From assembly GCF_963855985.1 (NCBI RefSeq), contig NC_087111.1, forward strand, positions 5,957,001-6,021,000: a stretch of 64,000 nt of DNA, written 5' to 3'. Within the stretch, counting starts at the first letter, position 1. Every line of letters starts with the position of its first letter. Made by a program: the position numbers and the translations under genes. The stretch is from Ostrinia nubilalis (taxonomy: Eukaryota > Arthropoda > Insecta > Lepidoptera > Crambidae). This document shows positions 44,069-55,778 of the stretch, piece after piece. Under the pieces are notes generated by a model. The model was not told the DNA's origin, made no database searches, and saw only the letters and a program-made list of their open reading frames with translations.

Positions 44069-44890
44069 ATATATTAGTGGCAAATAAAGTGTCTACCGCA
44101 GTCCTCTACTAGACGTAGCCAGTACGAAATCCCACTTTTAATAATTACTGCTGCCATAGGTCGTCGGTTCTTAGAGAAGGGACTATACACAATATTGACG
44201 GGACTTTTGGGCTCTCTTCGGTTTATTTAAATTTTCATTTTTGTTGCCTGCTCACTTATCTTCATGCCATTTTTGTAATTTCTTGATTATAAAGATTCTT
44301 GAATTTCATTCATCCACGTCCTTTTACTATAAATAAAACCCAACCGAGCTTATGAAACAACCGAAAGATTACTCTCCTCACTTTTTCTTTGGGCATGAAA
44401 GTTGTTCGTCCAAAACTTTTCAAGCGAGGCCTCGTACTAAGTGACTAAGTAGCATGTGTGAAACAACTCTAGAGATATGAGACTTAGTTTTCACGTATAA
44501 TCTTTTTGTTAGAAATTGGTTCAGACAATGCTAAAATCATTTTATTTTTTTTAATTTTCATACAAAATAAATTTTATAAAATCCGATTTGTATGAAAATT
44601 AAAATAATTAAAATTAAGATCTCAATTTTCTGACTTCACCATACCATTTATATGACCATGTTAACATGGGCTAGTGTCGGCTCATATACCCATTTACCTA
44701 ACACCCTGTATAGTTGTAATTCATGAATAATATAGGGTAATATACCACACTTCGTCCCGTAGTTACTATACCTACTTACAGACAATAGAGAAAAAAGCAA
44801 TTTCTGAAACTATAAATCGATTTTGAAAATTCTTTCATCTGTAGAAAGCTATATAACATAATTTCTGAGTGACGTAGGGCACGTAGGCGT
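44069..44890. other. intergenic DNA with a hairpin
   Basis: Segment 44550-44612 folds on itself (TTAATTTTCATACAAA and TTTGTATGAAAATTAAA). No gene recognised. Confidence 0.45.
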
Positions 44891-45115
44891 ACATTTTTTT
44901 ATGCATAATAAGGCAGGCATTTGACCGCAATCGCAACTGGTGTTATAATATCTGCCCTATATGAGATGCAGTCTAGGATAGTGCCCTGTAATTGCCTATT
45001 CACTCTCACCTTGAAATGGCCCGGATTATAGTATTCGGGAAAGACAGCAGCTGGCAGCGAATTCCAGTCCCTAGCTGTTCGCATTATGAAAGAATTATCG
45101 AAACGCTTCACTTGA
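44891..45115 (-). mobile_element. 3' end of a Jockey/CR1-like LINE
   Basis: The minus strand encodes DNSFIMRTARDWNSLPAAVF and FKVRVNRQLQG, the same C-terminus as the LINE at 47.4-49.0 kb. It ends with GCATAAAAAAA. 5'-truncated. Confidence 0.82.
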
Positions 45116-45512
45116 TAGACACCCTGTATAATAAAATGGATTCAAGAAGCCATATTTTGTATAACTCATAAATAACAAAATGGAATCAGTTGGCAAAAGT
45201 CAAAGTAGCTTTATGAATCCTCGTTCAAGTTCGAAAACGCAAATTATGAAGAATTTGAAGACGATTCGAAGATTGTTAGCAAATTTGTGAGACCGCAACT
45301 TTTTTTGTTAATTTATCGACTTATCAGGACCAACTTTGTAATGAGTAATATGGTACTAATTCAAAGAGGGAGCGGAAAGTATTTTTATAAGCAAAATTAT
45401 AGTATTTATGTTTGTAACCGAATACAATATTGTGGTCAATTTAGTACCCAGCAATATACAATTCCTCAGTTAATTTAAAAAAAATGTTATCAGGTCTGAA
45501 ATGAGTCAGCTA

Positions 45513-45790
45513 CAGGATGTCGTCGGCCGTTTGGTGTACTGGTTCGAATCGGACTACTATTCCGGAGGTTGCGGGTTCGATTCCCGCACAGTACAAACAT
45601 TTGTGTGCATGCACATATTTGTTTGTATTGGACTGGGTGTTTTCTATGTATAATATGTATGTATTTACAAAAAAAAGTATTTAAGTATGTTTATATCCGT
45701 TGTCTAGTACCCATAGTACAAGCTTTGCTTAGTTTGGGGCTAGCGGCGCAGTGTAAAATGTCCAAGGATATTTATATATTTTATATTTAT
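45513..45790 (+). mobile_element. tRNA-derived SINE
   Basis: Head GTCGTCGGCCGTTTGGTGTA, B box GCGGGTTCGATTCCCGC, then the family body (TATGTTTATATCCGTTGTCT; GGCGCAGTGTAAAATGTC). It matches the SINEs in the palindrome arms. Confidence 0.8.
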
Positions 45791-45853
45791 ATATGTCCAC
45801 CTAGAAACAGTAGGCCACCTTCTATGATTTATAGGTTCCTAATCAATAAATAC

Positions 45854-45999
45854 CACCCATAAGGTGGACCGACGACCTAATAAAGGTAGCAGGAAGGCGC
45901 TGGATGCAGGCCGCTACCAACCAATCGATGTGGAAGTCATTGGGCCAATGATCTATGTTCAGCTGTGGACGTCCTGTGGCTGAAATGATGATGATGATG
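45854..45999 (+). mobile_element. RTE LINE tail insertion with 13-bp target duplication
   Basis: AATCAATAAATAC lies at 45841-45853 and 46000-46012. The insert runs from GGTGGACCGACGACC to the (GATGAT)n tail in plus orientation. Confidence 0.88.
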
Positions 46000-46012
46000 A
46001 ATCAATAAATAC

Positions 46013-46600
46013 ATTTTTTTTAAATTAGATATTTATTGATGGAATAGACAAACCATTAAAGTGCATTATAAAAGAATCCAATAAATATTTCATCAGACTC
46101 AATACTTTAGTAATACACTGAATGTAGGTAGAAGTTTTACAATAAGTAAGCTTTAAGTACTATGAAGTAAAACCAACATACACTCGTGACACATAGCCCT
46201 CCTTTTGGCGTAGTCGGGTGAAAAATATCGGCATAACCAATTCCTTCAGTGAAGTAAGCGGTAGAAGGCTGGCAAGGTTTCCTCTTTAAAATTATTTTGT
46301 ATCTTCATAATTCCTCGATATCTGATCTTCAAGGAATTAGACCAGCCTCCTTAGGGTTTTCTTCCGCGAAGTGTTGTACGCTCCCGGCACTACTCGTACC
46401 AACTTCACGCACAAAGTCGCTGAAACATTATCCCTGTTAAAACTCCAAGAATCCGCTCTTTCAGGTGTTGAGTGAGTACTGTACACGCTCATTATAACGA
46501 ACATTTATGACCTCTATACACCTCTATAGACCGCACCGGTTCGTGCCTTTATAAAGTACCTAGTACGTGGGACACTATTTAAGTTGTGAGCCTATAGCCT
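46013..46600. other. intergenic DNA, no gene recognised
   Basis: No domain or repeat family recognised. Confidence 0.4.
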
Positions 46601-47424
46601 AACTATGAAAACAAAGTAGTTTATTATTAAAATGGTATTGATTGCGTTTATTGGTATTGTCTTTCATGATTTATGTACTTTTTAATGTGTTCGAAATACT
46701 TTTCATGGCAATTTTTCCACTCAGCTTGAGGCACCTCCAAAGCATGGTTTTTGACCGCACCGACAGTTGCTTCTGGCTACATAAATCGCTGTTCACGCAT
46801 TTAATTTTAATATATGGGTACCAAAAGAAGTTTTTAGATTCCGAGCAAGAATTTTGTAGCGTTGGACCTGTTTATTTCATATTTTGAGTGTTCAAATAGT
46901 CAGTTGTTTCACGAGACGTGTAAAAGCTCACATTTTCGTCACGAATGGCGATTCGACTATGCTGGTCAGTTTCGCTTATTAAACTGAAGACTTTTGGAAA
47001 AAAAGTGGCTGTTTACTATTAAGAATTAACCATTCTAAATTTCTCTAGTGACGTTTCTGTCACATAATCGGATATTTCGGAAAAATAGGCGACCGTAAGT
47101 TTCAAAGTGTTCCGAGCGCATGGGACTTTTGTTGGAATTGGTTCATCTTAAAACACCTCCATAGTCGATAGCTGTTTATTTTCAGGATCATTATGCATAG
47201 ATCCTTAATTCGTCAATTGTCACAATTTTAAAAATGGCTTTTAAAGCTTTTTAAACGTATTTATCAAACATTTCCAAGGACTTATCGACACAAGCGTCCT
47301 ATTGAGCGTTTGAAAAATTTTGTGACATCCAGCGAGAAAAAAACGTATTAACCATTATATGGTCATACAATATTTTATTACTGCTGGTGGAATTAATGCC
47401 TAGGATTATCTCAATCCTACGATA
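46600..47424 (-). pseudogene. decayed mariner transposase, C-terminal two thirds
   Basis: The minus strand, with frameshifts and stops, reads as a mariner transposase. After the insertion point it resumes at YRRIEIILGINSTSSNKILY (helix-turn-helix region) and SRWMSQNFSNAQ. It then has a DPE segment and EPIPTKVPCARNTLKL (catalytic core region), MREQRF, and ends VKNHALEVPQAEWKN. Order and spacing match the family. Several catalytic-core segments are broken, so it cannot be active. Confidence 0.82.
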
Positions 47425-48998
47425 TTTTTTTTTTTTTTTTTTTTTATGCATAACAAGGCAGGTATTTGACCACAATCGCACCTGATGTTAAGTGGGATGC
47501 GGTCTAGGATGGTACATATCTGCCCTGTAAGTGCCTATTCACTCTCGCCTTGAAAAGGCCCGGATTATAGTTTTCGGGAAAGACAGCAGCAGGCAACGAA
47601 TTCCAGTCCCTAGCTGTTCGCATTATAAAAGAGTCATCGAAACGCTTAGTGCGAGCTGGTGGAATGTCAACAATATAGGGATGGTACGCTAACCTGCGTC
47701 TGGTTCCCCGATGATGGAAGGGGGCTGGTGGAATTAATTCATGTAATTCTTTCGCACATTCTCCGAAGTGTAGCCTGTAGAAAACCGATAGGGATGCTAC
47801 CTTACGGCGATGGTCAAGTTCCTGGAGCGCCGCTTCAACAAGGGTAGGGCTGTCGATAAGTCTTCTGGCACGCCTTTCCACCGAATCCAAAGCAGCCAAA
47901 TGTTTCTTGGCAGAGCCGTCCCAGAGGTGGCAGCAGTATTCCATGCAAGGTCGGATCTGTGCTTTATAAAGCTGCAGCCTTTGCTTCTTGGAGAAGTACT
48001 GCCTTGCCCTCGAGAGGATACCAAGCTTTTTGGCAGCAGTTTTCGCTATGGATTCGATGTACTCGCCAAAGTTCAGCTTGCTGGACATTTCAATGCCCAA
48101 GAGTTGCAGTCGCTCGGTGATTTTGACAGGCACACCTCGGAATGTTGGAGCCATAAGAAATGGACTTCGTTTGGCGGAGAACAGACACGCCTGTGTTTTT
48201 GACGCGTTAAATTGGACCAGGTTGGCATCGCCCCAATCAGAGACATCCTGAAGGGCCAAATTTAAGCGTTCAATTAGGGACTCACGACAAGACTCGACCT
48301 CACGCCTGTCGGCTTTTGCGTTGGATATATATTTGGCTGTCACTGTCGTGTCATCTGCATACCCAAAGGTACCGGGTTTGAGCAGGTCATTGATGTGCAG
48401 TAGGAATAGTGTTGCAGACAGCACCGAACCCTGAGGGACACCAGCGTCAATAGGTTGTTGACTAGAAGTGTAGCCCTCAAGAACTACTCTTATTGATCGT
48501 CCCTCAAGAAAATCGGAGATCCATTTGCAGAAGCCAACAGGGATTCCAAAAGATGGAAGCTTGTTTAGTAGGCTGCCGTGCCAGACTCTGTCAAATGCCT
48601 TTGATACGTCCAATGAAACGGCAAGAGCTTCTCCATGTTTCTCAATGGCCTCGCTCCATAGGTGTGTGGCATACACGAGAAGATCACCTGTAGAACGACC
48701 ATACCGAAACCCATACTGACGGTCGCTGAGTAGGTCATTTTCTTCAAGGTATGACAGGAGTCGGCCATTGAGGACACGTTCCATTATCTTGCAGAGTATA
48801 GACGTAACAGAGATGGGTCTGTAATTTGTTGGATCAGCACGACTGCCCTTTTTAGGTACGGGCTGTACGTTGGCAAGCTTCCATGATTTTGGGACTAGTC
48901 CAGTCTTAAGTGAGAGTCGATACAGGCGTGTAAGAATAGGAGACAACTCCGGCGCACAACTACGCAGGACTATCGCTGGAATTCCGTCAGGTCCACTA
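47425..48998 (-). mobile_element. Jockey/CR1-like LINE, 5'-truncated, inserted into mariner
   Basis: The copy starts (minus strand) in RT block 0 at SGPDGIPAIVLRSC and runs to a C-terminal domain, then a ~90-base 3' UTR and poly(A) at 47425-47445. The mariner frame is split exactly at HVIY|YRRIE. ATAT at both junctions could be the target duplication. Confidence 0.88.
47504..48998 (-). CDS. LINE reverse transcriptase (open, 5'-truncated)
   Basis: About 498 codons remain open on the minus strand. RT blocks are clear: KLANVQPVPKKGS, NYRPISVTSILCKIMERVLN, DRQYGFRYGRSTGDLL, VSLDVSKAFDRVWH (first catalytic Asp), GVPQGSVLSATLFLLHINDL and FGYADDTTV (YADD catalytic pair). A thumb-like and C-terminal region follows, ending FIMRTARDWNSLPAAVF. 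The endonuclease and ORF1 are missing. The open frame formally extends upstream into 22 mariner-derived codons. The intact RT frame suggests a fairly recent insertion, but truncation makes it non-autonomous. Confidence 0.85.
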
Positions 48999-49010
48999 TA
49001 TATATATATC

Positions 49011-49110
49011 ACATGACGAGGTTTCTCTTCCATTTTTTTGACAACATCAATGTTTTCCGCCACAATAAGTTATTTTGGACGACTTTCGCAAAGTTCACTG
49101 GTGAGCCAAT
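49011..49110 (-). pseudogene. mariner transposase, N-terminal remnant
   Basis: The minus strand contains ESRPK, a stop, then LIVAENIDVVKKMEEKPRHV, matching the linker between the two helix-turn-helix motifs of mariner transposases. Together with 46600-47424 it forms one element split by the LINE. Confidence 0.75.
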
Positions 49111-49460
49111 GACATACAATATTATACTTCTTAAACTAGCGTTTTACAATGGTAAAGGATAGATCTTTATCACCAAAAGTGAAATTTAGCTGACCGCTTT
49201 AGTTTTGTATTGATTAACCACGTCGAAAGTCATAATAAATCTTCGCGCGAAAAATTCCTCAAGTCAATTCCATGTTTTTGTAGTCAAGATAATTTTCAAT
49301 TCAATGTTAATAATACAAAACGTGCTCAAATGATAAAAAGTTTTGAATAACGTTGTAGTCAAAAATGTCAAACTTTTCATTAAAAGTATCAGATGTCGTC
49401 TAACAACACGTTATGTTGTCGAGGCTCACAACTTAAATAGTGCCCTAGTATAACTGAGTT

Positions 49461-49608
49461 ACGCCCGTATTCACAAACGATGCTTGCTTAAGTGAAGCAG
49501 CACATCGAACGCACAGTGTTAAATAGAACTTTGATAGGTTTGTGTGTAGTAACCCTGTGCGTACAAGCGCACTGTGAGACCTCAAAGTAATTTTTGTAAA
49601 TAGGGCGT
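49461..49608. mobile_element. MITE, family A
   Basis: ACGCCCGTATTCACAAACGA at the left, TTTGTAAATAGGGCGT at the right, in opposite orientation to the copies at 18.45 and 56.9 kb. Confidence 0.8.
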
Positions 49609-49639
49609 TAGTAGATTTTGAATTTTGAAGCGACAAAAG

Positions 49640-49715
49640 CCGAACGGTAGAAGGACTGGCCGACTCGAGATCTGAGGAACGCGGGTTCGAACCCCGGTCG
49701 CCGCTCGACTATTGT
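49640..49715 (+). mobile_element. tRNA-like SINE head
   Basis: GAACGCGGGTTCGAACCCCG is a good B box with T-arm pairing, preceded by a plausible A-box region. The acceptor stem does not close cleanly, so a SINE relic is more likely than a functional tRNA. Confidence 0.5.
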
Positions 49716-50714
49716 GGTGAGTCTACTCGTATAAACGGATATTTAGCTTAGCACGAAGGCGAAGGTATAGGAAAGTAAAAAAAAGGTTGATTCATCGGTA
49801 GCAAAGCGTAGCAAAATCACACACCTATTACTTCACTCCGCTAACTAAATTAAGAACTTGTTCAACTATACGTTATGCATGTAATTTAAGTTTCTTAACT
49901 TACACAGCGAGTTGCCGTAAAAGTTATATGTTTTTGCGATATATTAGAATTTTCCTACCACTGCTTCAGACGTTATTTCGTTATTATAGGGGTCAAAAAG
50001 GTCCTATTTAGACTGCTATCTTAACTCTACCCATCAAAATTCCATGGACACTCGTAGATCCACATATAGTGAAAGTACAGTCAACAGCAAATGTGACTAC
50101 GTACACATCTGAAAAATAATACCTATTGCTTTTATTTAAGGTGCCTCAGTGTTCATCTTGATATGTTGTAATACATGAATCTATAGTTCCAAGCTCGATA
50201 AAAAAACTAGTTCCAAGTGCACTCACACAGAAAAGCCCCCGGTAAATCGAATTTCCCACGGATGGAAAAGTCGGTCGTTTGCTAAATAGATTTCTATTTT
50301 GCCCATCGAATCATGATTGCGATTGGTTTTCGATGTTTGTTCAATCTCAAAAATGAGCAATAACACACCTTAGTACCTTGACTTTAGGACCATGAAGTTT
50401 GAAGTTAATGGGTAAGGGATAGGTAGGGAGTTGTCTTACCCATACCTTTTGGGGTGAATGTGGATTCCGATTTAATTCGAATGTGTGTAATTGGGACATC
50501 TCGCAGTGGGAGGGATGATCGTTTTGGCACAGTAGATAAATCAAACAGTACGGAAGCTTCATACAAACGCTCGAAATCAGACTCACGCACACAGGCGCAC
50601 GCTTTACACGAGCTCTAAGCGAACCTCGCAGTCCATCCGTCGCGAGTGTCGCGCGCTTTGTGTTTTTAATAATAATTTTATTGCATATGAGCTGTCCGCT
50701 GTATTTTTAAAAAC
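49716..50714. other. intergenic DNA, GC-rich towards the right
   Basis: AT-rich at first. Segment 50580-50670 is CpG-rich (CCGTCGCGAGTGTCGCGCGC) and may be a promoter for the THAP-like exon that follows. Confidence 0.4.
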
Positions 50715-50809
50715 ATGCCACGAGTGTATTGCGTAGTATACGGCTGCTTGAACTCGGCATCTTCAAAACCAGAACTTTCATTTTTTAAACTTCGTAATAA
50801 TTCTGAATT
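50715..50809 (+). CDS. short THAP-domain-like first exon or remnant
   Basis: From the ATG at 50715 a 31-codon frame reads MPRVYCVVYGCLNSASS then KPELSFFKLRNN. It has the N-terminal C-x(4)-C pattern and SFF-K hallmark of the THAP zinc finger, which is found in P-element-type transposases and host DNA-binding proteins. The frame stops at TAA 50807, and no second half (W, C2H residues) is found downstream. It may be a truncated gene, a first exon lacking an obvious donor, or a fragment left by an excised transposon. Confidence 0.55.
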
Positions 50810-50896
50810 GTAAAAATGATTAAATATTACTTTTTAAATAAAGTGCTTACATCTGGTTTTGTAATAGTTCTTTTTAAATTACGCAATTACGCTTTT

Positions 50897-52283
50897 TAGT
50901 CCAGTCAATGAATGCCTTAACGACGGTGTAGAGAGAAATCCGTGGAACACAATTTCTGACCTCGGGACTTTATTTAGCCTAGTTAGGTGGTGAACATAGC
51001 AAAAGTCCCCGCCCTTAGCCCTTGAGCCGGCGGGGAGAGGGGGGTTTAAAGGTACCACTTTTCGGTTTTTCGCTTAATCCTCGGAAACTATTCGTCCTAG
51101 TGACATGACTACTATGAACCAAAAAAAGCTTATTCAATTTGCTACAGGTGAGACCGTCAAGTTTTTCTATATCTTGTATAGTTTTTGCGTCATCTGCTCT
51201 AGAAGGTCTGTAAAATTGGAAATTTTATTGTTGTCTTACATGTTCCTTTCAGGAGAAAATCGACTAAATCAACATTGAGCAAACACTATAGACATGCGGG
51301 AGCATGTTAAGCCTAGTTCCATGGAGGGGACTACACCGTGCGTATATTTAGACGAACCAATTAGAGCCACTTTTGACTCCTCATCATTCAAAAACTACTG
51401 TGCATTAACACTTCAAATTTGGCTCATGTATTGAGACTTGCAAGATATACATCAGCTTCAAATTTCATAAATATACCTCAAACGGTTATTTAGGTATTGA
51501 CGTTCAAAAATCGATATTTAGAGCACTAAAATCTATCTATCACATGTGAAATGTTAAAATTTACTGGTTATTTATTTGTTCCTTTGTATTTACATAACTA
51601 CCTTTCTGGATGCCAAATTTGAACCTTCGAGGTCATCTGGAAGTGGTTAGAATTTGGTCTATAGGTCAGACATGTAGATTTTTGGACGTCAATATCTAAA
51701 GAACCGTTTGAGGCATATTAATGAAATTTGTAACTGATGTATATCTTGCAAGTCTCAACACATGAGCCAAATTTGAAGTGTTAATGCACAGTAGTTTTTG
51801 AGTGATGAGGAGTCCAAAGTGGCTCAAAGTGATTCGTCTAAATATACGCACGGTGTAGTCCCCTCGCAGGAACTAGGCTTAACATGCTCCCGCATGTCTA
51901 GAATGATTGCTCAATGTTGATTTAGTCGATTTTCTCCTGATGGGAACATGTAAGACAAAAATAAAATTTCCAATATTACAGACCTTCTAGAGCAGATGCC
52001 GCGAAAACTATACAATTTATAGAAAAACTTGTCTATCTCACCTGTAGCAAATTGAATATGCTTTTTTTTGGTTCATAGTAGTCATGTCACTAGGACGCAT
52101 AGTTTTCGAGGATTAAGCGAAAAACCGAAAAGTGGCACCTTTAAACCCCCCTCTCCCCGCCGGCTCAAGGGCTAAGGGCGGGGACTTTTGCTATGTTCAC
52201 CTCCTAACTAGCCTAAATAAAGTCCTGAAGTCAGAAATTGTGTTCTACAGTTTTCCATCTATAATGCTTTATTGACTGGACTA
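50897..52283. mobile_element. 1.4-kb foldback DNA element
   Basis: The ends AGTCCAGTCAATGAA and TTTATTGACTGGACT are inverted, and the two arms (about 50897-51540 and 51660-52283) mirror each other across a ~120-base centre. Matching blocks include CCGCCGGCTCAAGGGCTAAG and AACATGCTCCCGCATGTCTA. No transposase frame. Confidence 0.85.
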
Positions 52284-52932
52284 TTTTAACAATTTATGTG
52301 TTCTATTTGATAAAGTATTTTGCTCCGCACGCTTTTGTACTAAGTGATGAACTGTATTTAAAATGAGGCAATAGGTATGTGAAAGTAAGTATCCGGTATT
52401 TTATTTATGAGAATAGATCTTCTACCGGCCTCTAATAGTACTTAATCAATTTATTCGATTATGTATTCGATCATTATATAACCTAATTAACGTTTTATTT
52501 TTTTGTTCCATTAGGTATTTCATAATTAATAAGCCTAAATAAACGTTTTAATAAATAAGTAAGTAAGAACCTTATTAATTTTATAAAGATTAAGAGTGCC
52601 AACCCTAACACTCGGTTGAAGTGTAGGTATTTAACTCGCCGAAAGGGCTTAGTTTCCGTACTGCTTTAGCTCATATATATACTGTGGTTTTGGTGAAATG
52701 CTTTTGATGCAAAATGTTATGCGAGTTAATATTAAGCCCGATGCGGAGTTCATAAAAACAACTAATAATATTGAATTTAATTACTATGTTTAAACTATCA
52801 CCAACTTTATGTGGTCCAGTCATGTCGAGTTTTCAAATTAATATTAAGACAATAACATAAACAACGCAAAGTATAAAATACTAAGTTCTTTGGTAATTTT
52901 AACTTTATTAGTATTTTTTTACCCTTTAGACT

Positions 52933-53028
52933 GAGCTGCATGACCTTAACTTTATGGCGATTTTATATGGAGTTAGGCAGACTTTTGACATAAAATTTTG
53001 TTATAGTTAAAGTAAGATGATGCAATCC
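52933..53028. mobile_element. MITE family B, diverged
   Basis: GAGCTGCATGACCTTAACTT and AAGTAAGATGATGCAATCC are inverted ends, with TATATGGAGTTAGGCAGAC inside. Confidence 0.6.
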
Positions 53029-54337
53029 AGGGTTCGTTTTGGTTATTTTAATTTTGCTTCTAATGACGATGAATGATGTAAGATTACCATGTACTCGTAC
53101 TCTCCTTTCTACTGAAAGTATTTACTATGTACAAATTAAAAAGTGTTTGTTGACTAGACAATTAACCAGAAACAATTTCAATGCACACGAAATTGCGGGC
53201 ATAGCTGGTCAAAATAACAAGGCAATTGAACTTTTAAATTGAACTCTAAGGCTTTACATTAAGCACTGCAAGTTCCCAATTGATACAATAAAATGTAAAA
53301 CGCTTTAGTGCGCTATAAACTTAGGTTGTATTGCCAGTATTGCCTTTGTGAAGTAAACCGCACTGTAGGTAATACCGCGGAGAGGAAAGTGGCATTTACA
53401 CGATTATAATTATTATACCTACCTATGAATGATCTTAATAATTATTGTCATTTCTCCACTACACGATCCTCTTTAATTTTCTAGAGGTGAATGGAAGATT
53501 TGGCTTATACTGGTACTCCTAACGCTGGCTAGACGGATATCGTAATACTCGTATCTCATCGTAGATTAATTTCTAGACTATTACTTATTAAAACACCCGT
53601 GACCTTTGTAAAGTTATTCCTGTGCTTGTTTTGTTACCCTGAGGTCGGTAGGGAAAAAAAACAACAGAACAAAAGGTCAAATGGGCAAATTTGTATTCTC
53701 AAAATGAACCTATCCACCCACGAAGTGTCTTATCTTCCCCCAAACACCCTGTATATCAGATAATCTTTTTGTGGCATAACGAAGGACATTTAAAGAAAAT
53801 ATAATTATTTATCTTTCCTTGTGCTTTCTAACACTCACAAAATTCAGCGCACCTCACCGCTAATCCACGCTAAATTTTGTCAGTGTGTGCGTGCGCGCCG
53901 CATACGTATTGGCGCGCTCACATACCAACCGCGCTCGGGCGTTTCTATGAAGATGACCTACTCATTTGTATTTACTCTGTTTCTAATCCATTTAAAGTGT
54001 TCCATCCCATAACTAAAAACCGTTATGTGTAAAATACCCTCCATGCCGTTAGCATTCACGTTCCCAGCATGGGTATAATTTATAGATGCTGTACAGCAAT
54101 AATTCGTAGTTCAATTATTAAGGGATAATAGACTCGTATTGTTTATGAAACCACTATTTGTACGAACAATGGCTGCTCCAATTATGGGAGGCTGTGTAAT
54201 ATTTGTTCAATGGGAGAGCGAATGAGGCGGGATAGACAAATGTTTTATGATTAACTGGCCTTTGCTTGTGGTTTTGGTGTGTAGTATTGTAGATTCTAAG
54301 GGAATAGTGAATAGTTTCTGGCATTTAATCGCCTCAT

Positions 54338-54460
54338 TATCATCATCATTTCAGTCATAGGACGTCCATCGCTGAACATAGGCCTCCTCCAACGATTTCC
54401 ACAATGACCGGTTGGCGGCCTGTATCCAGCGCCTTCCTCGGTTCACCTTGTGGGTGGACT
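54338..54460 (-). mobile_element. RTE LINE tail fragment
   Basis: ATTATCATCATCATTTCAG, GCTGAACATAGGCCTCCTCC and CCAGCGCCTTCCTCGG on the plus strand, i.e. sense on minus. Confidence 0.75.
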
Positions 54461-54639
54461 TATTTAGGTTTAGATAATATTAAGAATTGCCTATTTAAGT
54501 TTAAGAAAAAATGTTCTTTTAAAGTTTCAAAAATTACGTTTAGAGAATATTTATTTTTCTCATTAAAACACATACAGTCCCTTGCATGAGACTTTTTTTT
54601 AAAAAAAATTAAAATTCCTAAAACCTTTGATTTTCAAGA

Positions 54640-54745
54640 GAGTGAATAGACATTTACAGGGCAGATATGAATCATCCTAGATTGCATCTCATTTGACACC
54701 AGGTGTGATTGCGGTCAAATACCTACCTTGTTCTGCATAAAAATC
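54640..54745 (+). mobile_element. Jockey/CR1-like LINE 3' UTR fragment
   Basis: GAGTGAATAGACATTTACAG to ACCTTGTTCTGCATAAAA matches the 3' end of the LINE at 47.43 kb in reverse orientation. Confidence 0.75.
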
Positions 54746-55083
54746 CACATCTATATGGTGAAGTTTGATGACTGTATGAGGCAAAAAAATTCAAGATAAA
54801 CTTCAAACATTATCAAAGAAAATCGGTCGTAATTAGGGAAACCGACAAAAGTAGAGTTTACATTCCTTTCAAAGCGCTTCGCTATGTCGGAGATATGTAT
54901 GAATAGCAAATAAGAGGGTCAAGAGACCCCCATTGATATAAATTCCATGTTAGGCCTTTTAATTTGGCCAACATTCTCCGCGGCTTATGTTGACGGCCTC
55001 ATAATGAATCCTTATTAGTTATTTCAGGACAAACGCCCACACTTAAGGTCGATTCATACATATCCGTGAAGTCACAGTACTGG

Positions 55084-55536
55084 TACAGTCGCAGAATGAA
55101 AAGGTTCGTCACCTTAGTGTCGGTTTTCGCTTGCACTAGGTATTGTAAGAGTCAAACCTGCCAACATACCAGTGCAAGAAACAGTGCTGCTAACATTTAA
55201 ATAAATATGACGTTTGCTGACGAATAAGGTTTTGCTTGTTTAATTTTCTATCCCATGCAATGTTACAAAATGTAGTTTTTTTTTATTTAATAGAAATAAT
55301 AATGGCAGGCTGAACCAACAAGAAGGTTTTAGTTTATCAATCATAATAATCTTGACAAGATAAATCGTCAAACAACTTTGATCTGAATAATTTTGAACTT
55401 TACTGACGAACAGTTAAAGATTATTTTCTCTAACTCGAGATTATTCTGTAACATAGTTTCAAAAGGTAATATGTGCTCGCGATTCGTTGAAGGAATCAAT
55501 TTGAAAACTGACGAACCTTTTCATTCCGTGACTGTA
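55084..55536. mobile_element. 453-bp MITE with TA-type ends
   Basis: TACAGTCGCAGAATGAAAAG continues to GTTCGTCA at the left end. The right end is the near-complement (TGACGAACCTTTTCATTC, then CGTGACTGTA). TA at both tips suggests a Tc1/mariner-derived element. Confidence 0.8.
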
Positions 55537-55741
55537 CATTGCGAAAAATTCTAAACATTCTTTATGAACGCATTTCCATTTGTCAGTGAATGCTTTCAAT
55601 GTCAGCGTTGACACCTAAGTACTTATGAATTCCATCAGACGTTGACGTGGGATTAAGGACGTCGATAAGAACGTTTGATGCTGACGTCGTACGCCGCGTA
55701 TAACGACCGTCTCGTCTAATGTTTGGACTAAATAAAATTAT

Positions 55742-55743
55742 TT

Positions 55744-55778
<35 letters not shown>
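55742..55778. repeat. (TTTC)n microsatellite
   Basis: Nine uninterrupted TTTC repeats. Confidence 0.95.

Larger units (their letters stand above)
52284..55083. other. intergenic DNA with scattered repeat fragments
   Basis: It contains a family B MITE (52933-53028), an RTE tail at 54340-54460 and a LINE 3' tail at 54640-54745. The 53815-53950 stretch is GC-rich without a recognised product. No host gene found. Confidence 0.5.

Noticed and set aside
47659..48719. Plus-strand frames inside the LINE
   Set aside because: Shadows of the minus-strand reverse transcriptase.
49640..49715. tRNA gene
   Set aside because: T arm is convincing but no clean seven-pair acceptor stem or anticodon loop could be drawn.
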